From contig JAUXTN010000022.1 of NCBI GenBank assembly GCA_030684355.1, positions 1-35,558 on the forward strand: a stretch of DNA of 35,558 bases, read 5' to 3'. The position numbers and the translations under genes are program-made. The notes below the pieces were generated by a model that saw only the letters and a list, made by a program, of their open reading frames with translations, searched no databases and had not been told where the DNA came from. Every line of letters begins with the position of its first letter. The first letter of the stretch is position 1. Below, piece by piece: positions 16,944 to 24,796 of this stretch. The stretch comes from Pseudomonadota bacterium. Lineage in GTDB: Bacteria > Myxococcota_A > UBA796 > SXON01.

Positions 16944-17636
16944 GTGTCGGTCTCCGGTTCTATCCGTCAGAGCTTCCTCGCGGGCCTGCTCGCGCTCGCC
17001 CCGCTGTACATCACGTGGAAGATCCTCGCGATCGTCTTCAGCCTGGTGGACGGCCCGCTCGGCGGCCGCATCAACCAGCTCATCAGCTACGCATCGGGCA
17101 CGGCGGTGCAGATCCCGGGGCTCGGCCTCCTGGTGACCGGCGTCATCGTCGTCGGCATCGGTTGGCTGACGCGCATGGTCTTCTTCAAGCGCATCCTCGA
17201 GATCATCGAGCTCGGCATCGAGCGGGTGCCCATCGTGCGCTCGCTCTACAACGCGAGCCGCCAGATCGTCGTGCCCTTCACGGACAAGCAGAAGCTGCCG
17301 TTCTCGGAGGTGGTGCTCGTCGAGTACCCGATGGTCGGCCGCCACACGCTCGGCCTCGTCGCGAAGCGCCACATCACGACCGACCCCGACGATCCCCGCG
17401 TGGTCGTGTTCTTCCCCTCGAACCACCTCCACCTCGGCTACCCCGTGGTGCTCCACAAGGATGACCTCACCCACATCGACATGTCGGTGGAGGAAGCGGT
17501 GAAGTTCTTCGTGAGCTGCGGGGTCATCGGGGACGACAAGCTCATCCGCAGCAACGGCGAGCTCATCGAGATCGAGCCCGCGCCTACCGCGGGCCCCGCA
17601 CGCCCCGCCGCCAAGCCGCTGCCGCGAGCAGGCTGA
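16944..17636 (+). CDS. DUF502 family membrane protein
   Basis: A 230-residue protein of the DUF502 family. Two TM helices (about residues 8-32 and 50-76) are followed by the characteristic segments GWLTRMVFFKRILEIIE, ERVPIVRSLYNASRQ and VVLVEYPMVGRHTLGLV, then a conserved VVFFPSN. Members are widespread in Gram-negative bacteria, with no firmly established function. The start is probably GTG 16944, with GAGG eight bases upstream; the frame is open far upstream only as a shadow of the GH1 and arylsulfotransferase genes. The C-terminal Ala/Pro-rich tail (last ~18 residues) overlaps the 3' end of the convergent anchored-protein gene by 53 bp. Confidence 0.9.
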   Translation: MSVSGSIRQSFLAGLLALAPLYITWKILAIVFSLVDGPLGGRINQLISYASGTAVQIPGLGLLVTGVIVVGIGWLTRMVFFKRILEIIELGIERVPIVRSLYNASRQIVVPFTDKQKLPFSEVVLVEYPMVGRHTLGLVAKRHITTDPDDPRVVVFFPSNHLHLGYPVVLHKDDLTHIDMSVEEAVKFFVSCGVIGDDKLIRSNGELIEIEPAPTAGPARPAAKPLPRAG

Positions 17637-17964
17637 GCCCCAGCAGGGTGGGCGTCACCGCCGCCCCCGGGCCCGCCGCGCCGGGAAGGGCCGCGCAGCC
17701 GACGTCCTGGACGTACACCTCCTCGGTGACCGCGCCCGTGTCGACGTAGGGGTCGGTGTCGCGATCGCCGGCCTCGGCGGTGTCGTGGCCGCCGGTCTCC
17801 TCGGCGGTCTCGCCCGCGCCGGTCTCCTCGGCGGTGTCGCCCGCTCCGGTGTCGCCCGCGGTGTCCCCCGTCTCCGCGCCGGTCTCGGCCCGCGCCGCGC
17901 CGCCCAGGGCGCCGACGATGAACAGAGGCGCCAGGAACGCGCCCACGAAGCTGCTCTTCCGCAT
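17584..17964 (-). CDS. Surface protein with C-terminal sorting tail (MYXO-CTERM-like)
   Basis: A 126-residue protein: signal peptide (cleaved near ARA-ET), a ~50-residue low-complexity region of Glu/Thr/Gly/Asp repeats (GDTAGDTGAGDTAEETG and variants), then VGC, a spacer, a hydrophobic helix and an Arg-rich end (WRRGVRGPR). Cys-helix-Arg tails of this kind are the sorting signals of MYXO-CTERM and related systems, recognised by rhombosortase/exosortase-type enzymes; here only one Cys precedes the helix, so the subclass is uncertain. The inner of two ATGs is chosen: AGGAG at 17971-17975 is six bases from ATG 17964 but abuts the outer ATG. That AGGAG overlaps the TAG stop of the ABC exporter gene, implying translational coupling. 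There is no folded domain, so it may be a surface spacer or mucin-like filler. Confidence 0.82.
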   Translation of the reverse strand: MRKSSFVGAFLAPLFIVGALGGAARAETGAETGDTAGDTGAGDTAEETGAGETAEETGGHDTAEAGDRDTDPYVDTGAVTEEVYVQDVGCAALPGAAGPGAAVTPTLLGLSLLAAAAWRRGVRGPR

Positions 17965-17973
17965 GACCATCTC

Positions 17974-19737
17974 CTATGCCACCGCGAACTGGCGCTCGAC
18001 CAGCCGACGATACACCCCGTCGCGCGCGACGAGCTCGTCGTGCGTCCCCATCTCCGCGACCTTGCCTCCCTCGATGACGACGACGCGGTCGGCGTCGCGC
18101 ACCGTGGAGAGGCGGTGCGCGATGACCAGCACGGTGCGGCCGCGCATGAGGCGCTCGAGGGCCTCCTGCACGAGGTGCTCGCTCTCGGAGTCGAGCGCGC
18201 TCGTGGCCTCGTCCAGCACGAGGATGCGGGGGTCCTTCAGGAGCGCGCGGGCGATGGCGATCCGCTGCTTCTGGCCCCCGGAGAGCCGCACGCCGCGCTC
18301 GCCCACGAGGGTGTCGTAGCCCTCGGGGAAGGCGCGCACGAAGGTGTCGGCGTTGGCGGCGCGGGCGGCGGCCTCGATCTCGGCCTGGGTGGCGTCGAGC
18401 CGGCCGTAGCGGATGTTGTCGGCGATGCTCGACGCGAAGAGCACGGGCTCCTGCGCCACCGCGCCGATCTGCTCGCGCAGCCAGCGCGTGTCGAGGTCGC
18501 GGAGGTCCACCCCGTCGAGCCGGATACGCCCGGCGTCGGGGTCGTACAGCCGCGCGATGAGCGCCGCGACCGTGCTCTTGCCGCCGCCCGAGGCCCCGAC
18601 GAGCGCCAGGACGCGACCGGGCTCCAGCTCGAGGTCCACCGCGCGCAGCACCGGGGCGTCCGGCCGGGTGGGGTAGGAGAAGTCCACCGCTTCGAAGGTG
18701 ACGTGCCCGCGCAGGTTCTCGGGCCGCTTCCCCCCGTTCGTCACGACGCCCGGCGCCCGATCGAGCAGGTCGAACACGCGCTCGCTCGCGCCGATCGCGC
18801 GGTTGAAGTCCCCGAGGAGCCCCGACACGCCGGCGAGCCCCATCGCGAGGAACACGGTGTAGAGCATGAAGCTGATGAGCTCGGCGTCCTTCATCACGCC
18901 GTCGATGACGAGCCCGCCGCCGTACCAGAGCACGATCGCGATGGCGGAGAACGCCGCGAACCCCATCGCGCCCTGGAAGGTCCCGTAGGTCAGCGCGAGC
19001 CGCCGCCCGAGCGCGAAGGACTCGTCCACCCGGGCGCCGTAGCGCTCGACCTCGAGCTCCTCGCGCGCGAAGCTGCGCACGGTGCGGATGTTCCCGAGCG
19101 TCTCCTCGGCCACGGTGGTGGCGGCGGCGAGGGCGTCCTGGGTCTGCTTGGAGATCGTGCGCACGACGCGCATGAACACGACGGCGCCGATGGCCACGAA
19201 CGGCACCACCGCGAGCATGAGCGCGGTGAGGCGCCAGCTCGAGTAGAACAGCAGGACGAGGCTGCCGAGCGCCTGCAGGCTGAAGCGCAGGGCCATCGAG
19301 ACGTTGACGGTGACGCTGTTCTGGAGGAGCCCGGTGTCGGCCGAGAGCCGGTTGAGCAATTCGCCGGTGCGCTGGGCGTCGAAGAAGCCGACCTCCTGGC
19401 GGATGACGTTCGCGTAGAGCTGACGGCGGAGCCGCGCCACGACCCGCTCGCCCGCGAGCGTGAAGAGCCACGCGCGCAGGAAGCCCGCGATGCCGATGAA
19501 CAGGAACAGCGCCATCGCCGCGAGGATCGACTCGTCGAGCACGTCGCGACCGTCCGGCCGCTGGATCGCCTCGACGAAGATCTCGATGCCCTTCGGGAAC
19601 ACGAGCGTGCCGGCGCTGCCCGCGGCGAGGGCGAGGGTCGCCACGACCAGGGTGGGGACCTCGGGGCGCGCGAGCCCCAGGAGGCGCTTCCAATCGGCGC
19701 GAGGCTTCGGCTCGCTGGACTTCACGGGGTCGGACAT
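17974..19737 (-). CDS. ABC exporter, fused TM and ATPase half-transporter (MsbA/ABCB type)
   Basis: A 587-residue half-transporter that should act as a homodimer in the inner membrane. The TM domain (about 20-320) has six predicted helices with the FFDAQRTGELLNRLSAD coupling region. The ATPase domain has Walker A GASGGGKST (381-389), Q-loop Gln429, signature LSGGQ (485-489), Walker B ILVLDE (505-510) and switch His541, all intact. It resembles MsbA, TAP and ABCB10-like exporters of lipids, peptides or drugs; the substrate is unknown. ATG 19737 has AGAGGG just upstream. It follows the 543-residue membrane protein by 50 bp, and its stop codon forms part of the ribosome binding site of the anchored surface protein. 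Confidence 0.95.
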   Translation of the reverse strand: MSDPVKSSEPKPRADWKRLLGLARPEVPTLVVATLALAAGSAGTLVFPKGIEIFVEAIQRPDGRDVLDESILAAMALFLFIGIAGFLRAWLFTLAGERVVARLRRQLYANVIRQEVGFFDAQRTGELLNRLSADTGLLQNSVTVNVSMALRFSLQALGSLVLLFYSSWRLTALMLAVVPFVAIGAVVFMRVVRTISKQTQDALAAATTVAEETLGNIRTVRSFAREELEVERYGARVDESFALGRRLALTYGTFQGAMGFAAFSAIAIVLWYGGGLVIDGVMKDAELISFMLYTVFLAMGLAGVSGLLGDFNRAIGASERVFDLLDRAPGVVTNGGKRPENLRGHVTFEAVDFSYPTRPDAPVLRAVDLELEPGRVLALVGASGGGKSTVAALIARLYDPDAGRIRLDGVDLRDLDTRWLREQIGAVAQEPVLFASSIADNIRYGRLDATQAEIEAAARAANADTFVRAFPEGYDTLVGERGVRLSGGQKQRIAIARALLKDPRILVLDEATSALDSESEHLVQEALERLMRGRTVLVIAHRLSTVRDADRVVVIEGGKVAEMGTHDELVARDGVYRRLVERQFAVA

Positions 19738-19787
19738 GGGCCCTCTTACTCCGGCAGCCGACCCCACGACGGCGGTGGGGGGCAAGG

Positions 19788-21419
19788 CTAGAGCGGCTGC
19801 GCCGCGTCCATCTCCTGGCCGCGGAGCGCCTCGAAGGCGGTCTTCTGGATGCGCAGGCCCGGATCGACGCCGATGGGGAGGTTGCCGCCCTCCAACGTCA
19901 CGCCCCACCCGAGGTACACCCGCGCCGCCGGCGCGAGCGCGTGGAGCACCGCGACGAGATCGCCCACCGTCGCGTCGATCTGGCCGCGCAGCACGACGTC
20001 GCGCCCCGCGATGTCCGTCAATTCGCTCACGGGCAGCACGTCCCCGCCGTCGTCCACGAAGCGGTCGGCGAGCGCGATGAGGACGCGCGGGGCGTCGAGC
20101 GCGGTGGTGACGCGCAGCTCGAGCGGGAACGCGGCGCAGCGGCCGGTGGCGAGCAGCGGATCCCGGCGGATGTCCTGGAGGAGCGCGGGCGCGGCGGTCG
20201 GGCAGCCCACGATCGCGATCCGGCCGGCGTCCGACTGGAAGAGCGCCAGGTAGAGGTCTTCCAGCGAGACGGTCGGGGGGAGCAGGAGCCCGTCGTTCCG
20301 GAGCAGCGCGGGGCCGATGATGTCGAGGCCGCCGGAGAACGGGAGGATCTCGACGCCGCCGCGATCCCGCTGCATCAGCCACCGCGGCGAGATGACGGGG
20401 CCGATGAGCACGCGCGACGGGATGGGGACGCGCGCGGGCACGTCGTACCCGGCGGCGTTGTCGAGCACCGCCGCGCCGTAGCCGCCCGCGTAGTGGGAGA
20501 GCACCCGCTCGCGCGCGCCCGCCCACACGCCGGCCATCAGCCCGAGGAGCGCGAGCGCGCCGCACACGAGCGCGTCGGTGCCGATGCGGGCGTCGACCCG
20601 CCGCCAGTCCCGCACCAGGAGCGCCGGCAGGAGCGAGGCCACGAACCCGGCCGCGCCGAAGGTGGCGATGCGGGTCACGAACCACACCTCGCGCGTGCGC
20701 GCGGCCACCTCGCCGACCGCCGCGAACGGCGCCGAGAAGTCGCCCAGGGCCACCGCCGCGGAGGACGCCGCGAGGGCCGACGCCGCCGTGCCCAGGCCGA
20801 CGCTCGCGATGCCGAGCGCGCCGTAGCCGATGACCACGCCCTCCAGCCCCTTCCGCTTCGACGGGAGCATCGCGAGCGCGCCCGCGACGGCGAACGGGAC
20901 CATGCCGAGCGCGGGGACCCAGAGCGTCCACGCACCGCTCCCCACCGCGCCCGCCACGGCCTCGCCCATCGCGATGACGGCGGCGACGGCGAGCCCCAGG
21001 CCCGGCAGCGCCCATCGCCGCGCCTGGGCGGCTTGTAGCGTCATCCCGGCGGGGGTCGGGAGGGCCCCGGCGCGCAGGTTCACCCAGGCGGCGCCGAGCG
21101 CGGGCGGGAGCGCGAGGAGCGCGGCGCCGCCGCCGCCGAGGGCGGCCGGGATCATGGCGCGGGCGCGGTCGTCCAGCGCGAACCACGGCACCCACGCGGG
21201 GTCGGCGGCCTGGGTGAGCGAGGCGACGGCGGTGTCGAGCCCCGCGATCGTGCCGACGAAGCCGAGCAGGACGAGCAGGAGCGGCACGAGCAGCGCGGCC
21301 GCCGCCGGGATGGTCCGCCCGAGCGCGACGAGCCCGCCCACGGCCACCTGGAGCGGTAGCCCCAGGGCGAGGATCAACAGGAGGGCCATGCCCCACGACC
21401 CGGACGCGTTCAGCAACAC
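19788..21419 (-). CDS. Membrane protein, TolQ/MotA-reminiscent N-terminus, unknown
   Basis: A 543-residue protein with eight or so hydrophobic segments in the first ~330 residues, then a ~210-residue soluble C-terminal domain. The segment PLLLVLLGFVGTIAGLDTAV (about 46-65) recalls the conserved 'GLLGTVxGL' helix of the TolQ/ExbB/MotA proton-channel family; a related second TM region is present, but the classic charged residues were not identified. The C-terminal part (from about 350) contains VLIGPVISP, EILPFSGGLDI and IGVDPGLRIQ and resembles soluble ExbD/TolR-type domains only in outline. It could be an energising component. The start is GTG 21419 or, equally plausible, ATG 21389. It lies upstream of the ABC exporter on the same strand. 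Confidence 0.7.
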   Translation of the reverse strand: MLLNASGSWGMALLLILALGLPLQVAVGGLVALGRTIPAAAALLVPLLLVLLGFVGTIAGLDTAVASLTQAADPAWVPWFALDDRARAMIPAALGGGGAALLALPPALGAAWVNLRAGALPTPAGMTLQAAQARRWALPGLGLAVAAVIAMGEAVAGAVGSGAWTLWVPALGMVPFAVAGALAMLPSKRKGLEGVVIGYGALGIASVGLGTAASALAASSAAVALGDFSAPFAAVGEVAARTREVWFVTRIATFGAAGFVASLLPALLVRDWRRVDARIGTDALVCGALALLGLMAGVWAGARERVLSHYAGGYGAAVLDNAAGYDVPARVPIPSRVLIGPVISPRWLMQRDRGGVEILPFSGGLDIIGPALLRNDGLLLPPTVSLEDLYLALFQSDAGRIAIVGCPTAAPALLQDIRRDPLLATGRCAAFPLELRVTTALDAPRVLIALADRFVDDGGDVLPVSELTDIAGRDVVLRGQIDATVGDLVAVLHALAPAARVYLGWGVTLEGGNLPIGVDPGLRIQKTAFEALRGQEMDAAQPL

Positions 21420-21488
21420 CGCGGAGCACTATCCCGCTGTGAGCCGGGTTCGCGCAGTGGCGGGACGACTCGTCGTCGATCGGCGCAC

Positions 21489-21508
21489 AACCCCCACCCG
21501 ACGGGGTT
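21489..21508 (+). promoter_or_regulatory. Small inverted repeat upstream of mdh
   Basis: AACCCC (21489-21494) and GGGGTT (21503-21508) form a 6-bp inverted repeat with an 8-base loop, about 33 bp before the mdh start codon. It could be an operator or leader stem; no other support. Confidence 0.25.
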
Positions 21509-21541
21509 AAGCGTGCAGCCCTCTCCGCCCCCGAGGTTCTC

Positions 21542-22537
21542 ATGAAGGCTTCTCAGAAAGCACCGCTGCACGTCTGCGTCACCGGCGCCGCCGGCAACAT
21601 CGGCTACGCGCTCGTCTTCCGCCTCGCCTCCGGCGATTGCTACGGCAAGGACCAGCCGATCGTCCTCCACATGCTGGAGATCCCCACCGGCATGAAGGCC
21701 CTCGAGGGCGTGGCGATGGAGCTATCCGACTGCGCCTTCCCGCTCCTGCACGGCATGGTGCTCACCGATGACCTGAACACCGGCTTCGACGGTGTGAACC
21801 AGGCTTTCCTCGTCGGGAGCCGCCCCCGCACGAAGGACATGAACCGCGCCGACCTCATCAAGGCGAACGGCCCGATCTTCGTCGGCCAGGGCAAGGCCAT
21901 CGCGGCCCGCGCCGCGTCGGACGTGCGCGTCATCGTCGTCGGCAACCCCTGCAACACGAACGCGCTCATCGCGATGCACGCCGCCAAGGGCGTCTCTCCG
22001 GACCGCTTCCACGCCATGACCCGCCTCGACGAGAACCGCGCCAAGGCGCAGATCGCCACCAAGGCCGGCGTGCTCCCCGGCGACGTGACGAACGTCGGCA
22101 TCTGGGGCAACCACTCCGACACGATGTACCCGGACTACGTCCACGCGAAGATCGGCGGCCGCCCGGCGACCGAGATCATCCCCGAGGAGTCCTGGTTCCA
22201 GGGCGACTTCCTGAAGACCGTCGCCACCCGCGGCAAGGCCATCATCGAGGCCCGCGGCGCCTCCTCCGCGGCCTCCGCGGCCTCCGCGGCGATCGACCAC
22301 ATGGCGGCGCTCTCCAACGGCACCCCCGAGGGCCAGTTCACCTCGATGGGCGTGTGCTCCGACGGCCAGTACGGCGTGCCGAAGGGCCTCATCTTCAGCT
22401 ACCCGGTCGCCGCCTGCAACGGCGAGTGGAAGATCGTCGAGGGCCTCGAGCACGGCGCGTTCGCCCAGCAGAAGATCGCCGCGACGACCGCCGAGCTCGT
22501 GAGCGAGCGCGAGACGGTCGCGGATCTGCTCGGCTAG
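21542..22537 (+). CDS. mdh: Malate dehydrogenase (NAD-dependent)
   Basis: A 331-residue enzyme catalysing malate + NAD+ to oxaloacetate + NADH in the TCA cycle. The Rossmann motif TGAAGNIG (14-21), substrate-loop arginines around R96 and R102 (RPRTKDMNR), the relay LDENR (162-166) and catalytic His191 in [10 protein letters not shown] are visible. The sequence style ([20 protein letters not shown]) matches the cytosolic-type/Thermus-type MDH group rather than the LDH-like group. Glu46 at the end of beta-2 fits NAD over NADP. A small Ser/Ala repeat ([10 protein letters not shown], about 241-250) sits in the C-terminal domain. GAGG lies seven bases before ATG 21542. It appears monocistronic, with its own hairpin 15 bp after the stop. 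Confidence 0.97.
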   Translation: MKASQKAPLHVCVTGAAGNIGYALVFRLASGDCYGKDQPIVLHMLEIPTGMKALEGVAMELSDCAFPLLHGMVLTDDLNTGFDGVNQAFLVGSRPRTKDMNRADLIKANGPIFVGQGKAIAARAASDVRVIVVGNPCNTNALIAMHAAKGVSPDRFHAMTRLDENRAKAQIATKAGVLPGDVTNVGIWGNHSDTMYPDYVHAKIGGRPATEIIPEESWFQGDFLKTVATRGKAIIEARGASSAASAASAAIDHMAALSNGTPEGQFTSMGVCSDGQYGVPKGLIFSYPVAACNGEWKIVEGLEHGAFAQQKIAATTAELVSERETVADLLG

Positions 22538-22551
22538 ATCGGGTCGAGGGC

Positions 22552-22578
22552 GGGCCCGGGCGCGTTGCGCCCGGCCCC
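22552..22578 (+). terminator. Hairpin after mdh
   Basis: A GC-rich inverted repeat: GGGCGC (22558-22563) pairs with GCGCCC (22567-22572) over the loop GTT, extended outward by two pairs, a C-C mismatch and three more pairs. Only TT follows, so termination would rely on the strong stem. It lies 15 bp after the mdh stop. Confidence 0.6.
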
Positions 22579-22757
22579 TTGTGCGAGGGCTCCGCCCCCG
22601 CAACGCCCCCGGGATCGCGTGGTTGACCGCCCTGGCGTGTCGCGGGTGAAGCGCGGCCCGCCCCATCGGATCTGGGGCGCCAGGATCCCGCCGCCGGTGG
22701 GGCATGCCCACCCCACTCCGGTCCGCGATCTTCAAGGGTACAGGCCCTCCTTCCGGC

Positions 22758-22771
22758 ACAGCAATTGCTGT
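22758..22771 (+). promoter_or_regulatory. 14-bp perfect palindrome before the vWA lipoprotein gene
   Basis: ACAGCAATTGCTGT is a perfect 14-bp palindrome 24 bp upstream of the GTG start, and is conspicuously AT-richer than its surroundings. Its core GCAATTGC recurs as GGCAATTGCC at 31972-31981, upstream of another lipoprotein gene. A dimeric repressor site is a reasonable reading. Confidence 0.4.
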
Positions 22772-22795
22772 ACCATGGCCAAGCCGGAGGCCACC

Positions 22796-24364
22796 GTGAC
22801 CCGTTCCGCACTCTACGCCGTGCTCCTTCCCCTGCTCGCCGCCTGTGTCCAGGACCAGGGGTTCGGCAAGACCGGCGATGCCTACGGCGCCGAGGGGCCG
22901 GACATCGAGGTCACCCCGATGCAGCTCGACTTCGGCTCGCTCGGCGCCGGCGACGCCGCGACGCAGACGTTCACGGTGTCGAACGTCGGGCCCGAGGAGT
23001 CCGTCCTCGAGGTCAGCGAAGTGACGATCGGCGGGGCTGCGGGCGGCTTCACGATCCTCACCCCGGTCGAGGCGCTCACGTTCTCGCTCCCCGGCGGCAC
23101 GTCCACCGACATCGAGGTCGCGTTCACCCCCGAAGGCGCCAACGAGCAGATCGCGGAGGCCATCGTGGCCTCGGACGACGAGGACGAGAAGCGCGTCACG
23201 GTCGACCTCCTCGGCGAAGGCCGCGTGCCCGAGCTGGAGATCAGCCCCGACCCGCTGGACCTCGGCACCGCCTACGTCGGCTGCGACAAGGACCACGACA
23301 TCACGCTCACGAACGTCGGCACCGACGACCTCGTCATCTCCGCCATCGGGCACACCGGCGGCGACTTCGCGCTCACGGACCTCAACGTCCTGCCGCTGAC
23401 CCTCGCGCCCGCCGAGGCCACCACGGTGAACGTGCGGTTCGTCCCCCTCACCGAGGGCGAGCAGGTCGGCGAGCTCTCGGTCACCTCGAACGAGCCCGTC
23501 GGCACGCGCGTCTCCGAGCAGACCGCCGAGGGCCGCTACGCCGGCGAGTACGAGGACACCTTCGAGGTGCCGGTCAACCCGCCCGCGGACATCCTCTTCT
23601 TCGTCGACCAGTCCTGCTCGATGGACGACGACGCCCGCTCCCTCGCGAGCAACTTCTCCGCGTTCATCACCAACCTCTCCGTGTACACCACGAACTGGCA
23701 CATCATGGTCGTCAACGATGACGACGGGTGCAACAACAGCGGCGTCCTCACGAGCGCCTCGGCCAACTACGAGGACCGCTTCACCGAGGCCGTGAGCCGC
23801 GGCGGCGGCAACTACACCGAGGCGGGCCTCATCGTGACGAGCACCGCGGTGGACCAGACCGACTCGGGCGACTGCAACGACAACTTCCTCCGGTCGACCG
23901 CCATCCTCCACATCGTGATGGTCAGCGACGAGCCGGAGCAGTCCCCGCGCGGCTGGAACACGTACGTCAACCAGGTCATCGCCAAGAAGGGCGACGCCTC
24001 GCTCGTGAAGTTCTCGGCCGTCGCCGGCCCCGACCCCGGCGGCTGCACCAGCGGCGGCAACAGCGCCGCGGCGGGCACCGGCTACTCCGAGGCCGTGGCG
24101 TACACCGCCGGCGAGTTCCTCTCGATCTGCTCGAATTGGTCGACCTCCGTGGAGGCCCTCGCGACGGCGTCGGTCGCGATGTCGACCTTCGAACTCACCC
24201 GGACGCCCGTGCCGGAGACCATCGCGGTGACCGTGAACGGCGCCTCCCGCACGGGGTGGACCTACGACGCGACGACGAACAGCATCGAGTTCGACGAGGC
24301 GGCGCAGCCGGAGGAAGGCGACACGATCGTGGTGAGCTACGCGGGGCTCGCCTCCTGCGATTAG
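22796..24364 (+). CDS. Lipoprotein with choice-of-anchor D (ASH-like) repeats and vWA domain
   Basis: A 522-residue predicted lipoprotein: signal peptide and lipobox LAAC (Cys17), two immunoglobulin-like choice-of-anchor D/ASH repeats (about 33-130 and 136-235; each with the 'LDFGxLxxG...FTVSNVG' or 'LDLGTAYVG...ITLTNVG' pattern), then a von Willebrand A domain (about 262-440) with MIDAS DQSCS at 271-275, and a short C-terminal beta domain. Proteins of this build are exported in myxobacteria and bind ligands or surfaces through a metal ion. GTG 22796 is chosen because GGAGG lies five bases upstream and it opens directly on the signal peptide; ATG 22775, seven codons earlier, has no ribosome binding site. 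Many Cys in the vWA part suggest disulfides. Confidence 0.9.
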   Translation: MTRSALYAVLLPLLAACVQDQGFGKTGDAYGAEGPDIEVTPMQLDFGSLGAGDAATQTFTVSNVGPEESVLEVSEVTIGGAAGGFTILTPVEALTFSLPGGTSTDIEVAFTPEGANEQIAEAIVASDDEDEKRVTVDLLGEGRVPELEISPDPLDLGTAYVGCDKDHDITLTNVGTDDLVISAIGHTGGDFALTDLNVLPLTLAPAEATTVNVRFVPLTEGEQVGELSVTSNEPVGTRVSEQTAEGRYAGEYEDTFEVPVNPPADILFFVDQSCSMDDDARSLASNFSAFITNLSVYTTNWHIMVVNDDDGCNNSGVLTSASANYEDRFTEAVSRGGGNYTEAGLIVTSTAVDQTDSGDCNDNFLRSTAILHIVMVSDEPEQSPRGWNTYVNQVIAKKGDASLVKFSAVAGPDPGGCTSGGNSAAAGTGYSEAVAYTAGEFLSICSNWSTSVEALATASVAMSTFELTRTPVPETIAVTVNGASRTGWTYDATTNSIEFDEAAQPEEGDTIVVSYAGLASCD

Positions 24365-24365
24365 C

Positions 24366-24414
24366 GCACAACTGACGCGGGCCCGGTCGGAGACCGGGCC
24401 CGCGTCAGTTGTGC
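24366..24414. terminator. Perfect 23-bp hairpin directly after the vWA gene
   Basis: Two 23-base arms (24366-24388 and 24392-24414) are exact reverse complements around the loop GGA; the outer ends are GCACAACTGACG / CGTCAGTTGTGC. It begins two bases after the stop codon. No T-tract follows, but such a stem should stop or pause polymerase from either side, or protect the mRNA 3' end. It is the first of three adjacent hairpins. Confidence 0.75.
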
Positions 24415-24418
24415 CGGT

Positions 24419-24457
24419 GCTTCCCGACACGCGCGCAGACGCGCGCGTCGGGGAAGC
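24419..24457. terminator. Second hairpin of the 24.4-kb cluster
   Basis: GCTTCCC (24419-24425) pairs with GGGAAGC (24451-24457) and ACGCGCGC (24429-24436) with GCGCGCGT (24441-24448), with a small internal loop and an AGAC tetraloop: about 15 pairs. AAGCTTTC follows, giving a short T-run on the + strand. Confidence 0.6.
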
Positions 24458-24460
24458 TTT

Positions 24461-24497
24461 CGACATCCGCCGTCGCCTTCGGCGATGGCGGATGTCG
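24461..24497. terminator. Third hairpin, with UUCG-type loop
   Basis: Arms 24461-24477 and 24481-24497 pair over 17 positions with one G-U wobble; the apex CTTCGG is the very stable C(UUCG)G tetraloop. It faces the convergent minus-strand gene ending at 24534, so it could serve that transcript. Confidence 0.65.
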
Positions 24498-24533
24498 GAC
24501 CCTGCGCTCCCCCTCGACCGACCGACCCGGTAC

Positions 24534-24740
24534 CTACCCCCCCTCGTCCGAGATCAGCTCGGACAAGTCGATCAGGTCCTCCAGCGAGGGGTTCAGCTCC
24601 GGCGCCGCCGTCTTCGCCACGAGCCTGGCGCGGCGCAGCCGCTCGACGACACGCTCCTCCCCCTTGCTCATCTTGCGAGCCTCGACGAACTCGCTCTCCG
24701 TCTCGACGCGATCCCGTTCCAGTTCAGTGGTGTTTCCCAT
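24534..24740 (-). CDS. Small charged protein, unknown
   Basis: A 68-residue, strongly charged, probably helical protein (Glu/Arg-rich first half, acidic Leu-rich end ELNPSLEDLIDLSELISDE). I recognise no family. It starts at ATG 24740, 56 bp after the Uma2-family gene on the same strand; no clear Shine-Dalgarno sequence is visible (GG ten bases upstream only). Codon composition is plausible and no better frame competes, so it is probably real, perhaps a small partner of the nuclease-like protein. Being short, it could also be chance. Confidence 0.5.
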   Translation of the reverse strand: MGNTTELERDRVETESEFVEARKMSKGEERVVERLRRARLVAKTAAPELNPSLEDLIDLSELISDEGG

Positions 24741-24796
24741 GCGAGGAACCTACGCACGCGGGTCCGACGGGGTCAACGTGAGGCTGGAGGGGGCGC

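Noticed and set aside
21722..24466. 914-residue minus-strand open frame
   Set aside because: Antisense to mdh and the vWA lipoprotein, both with clear motifs.
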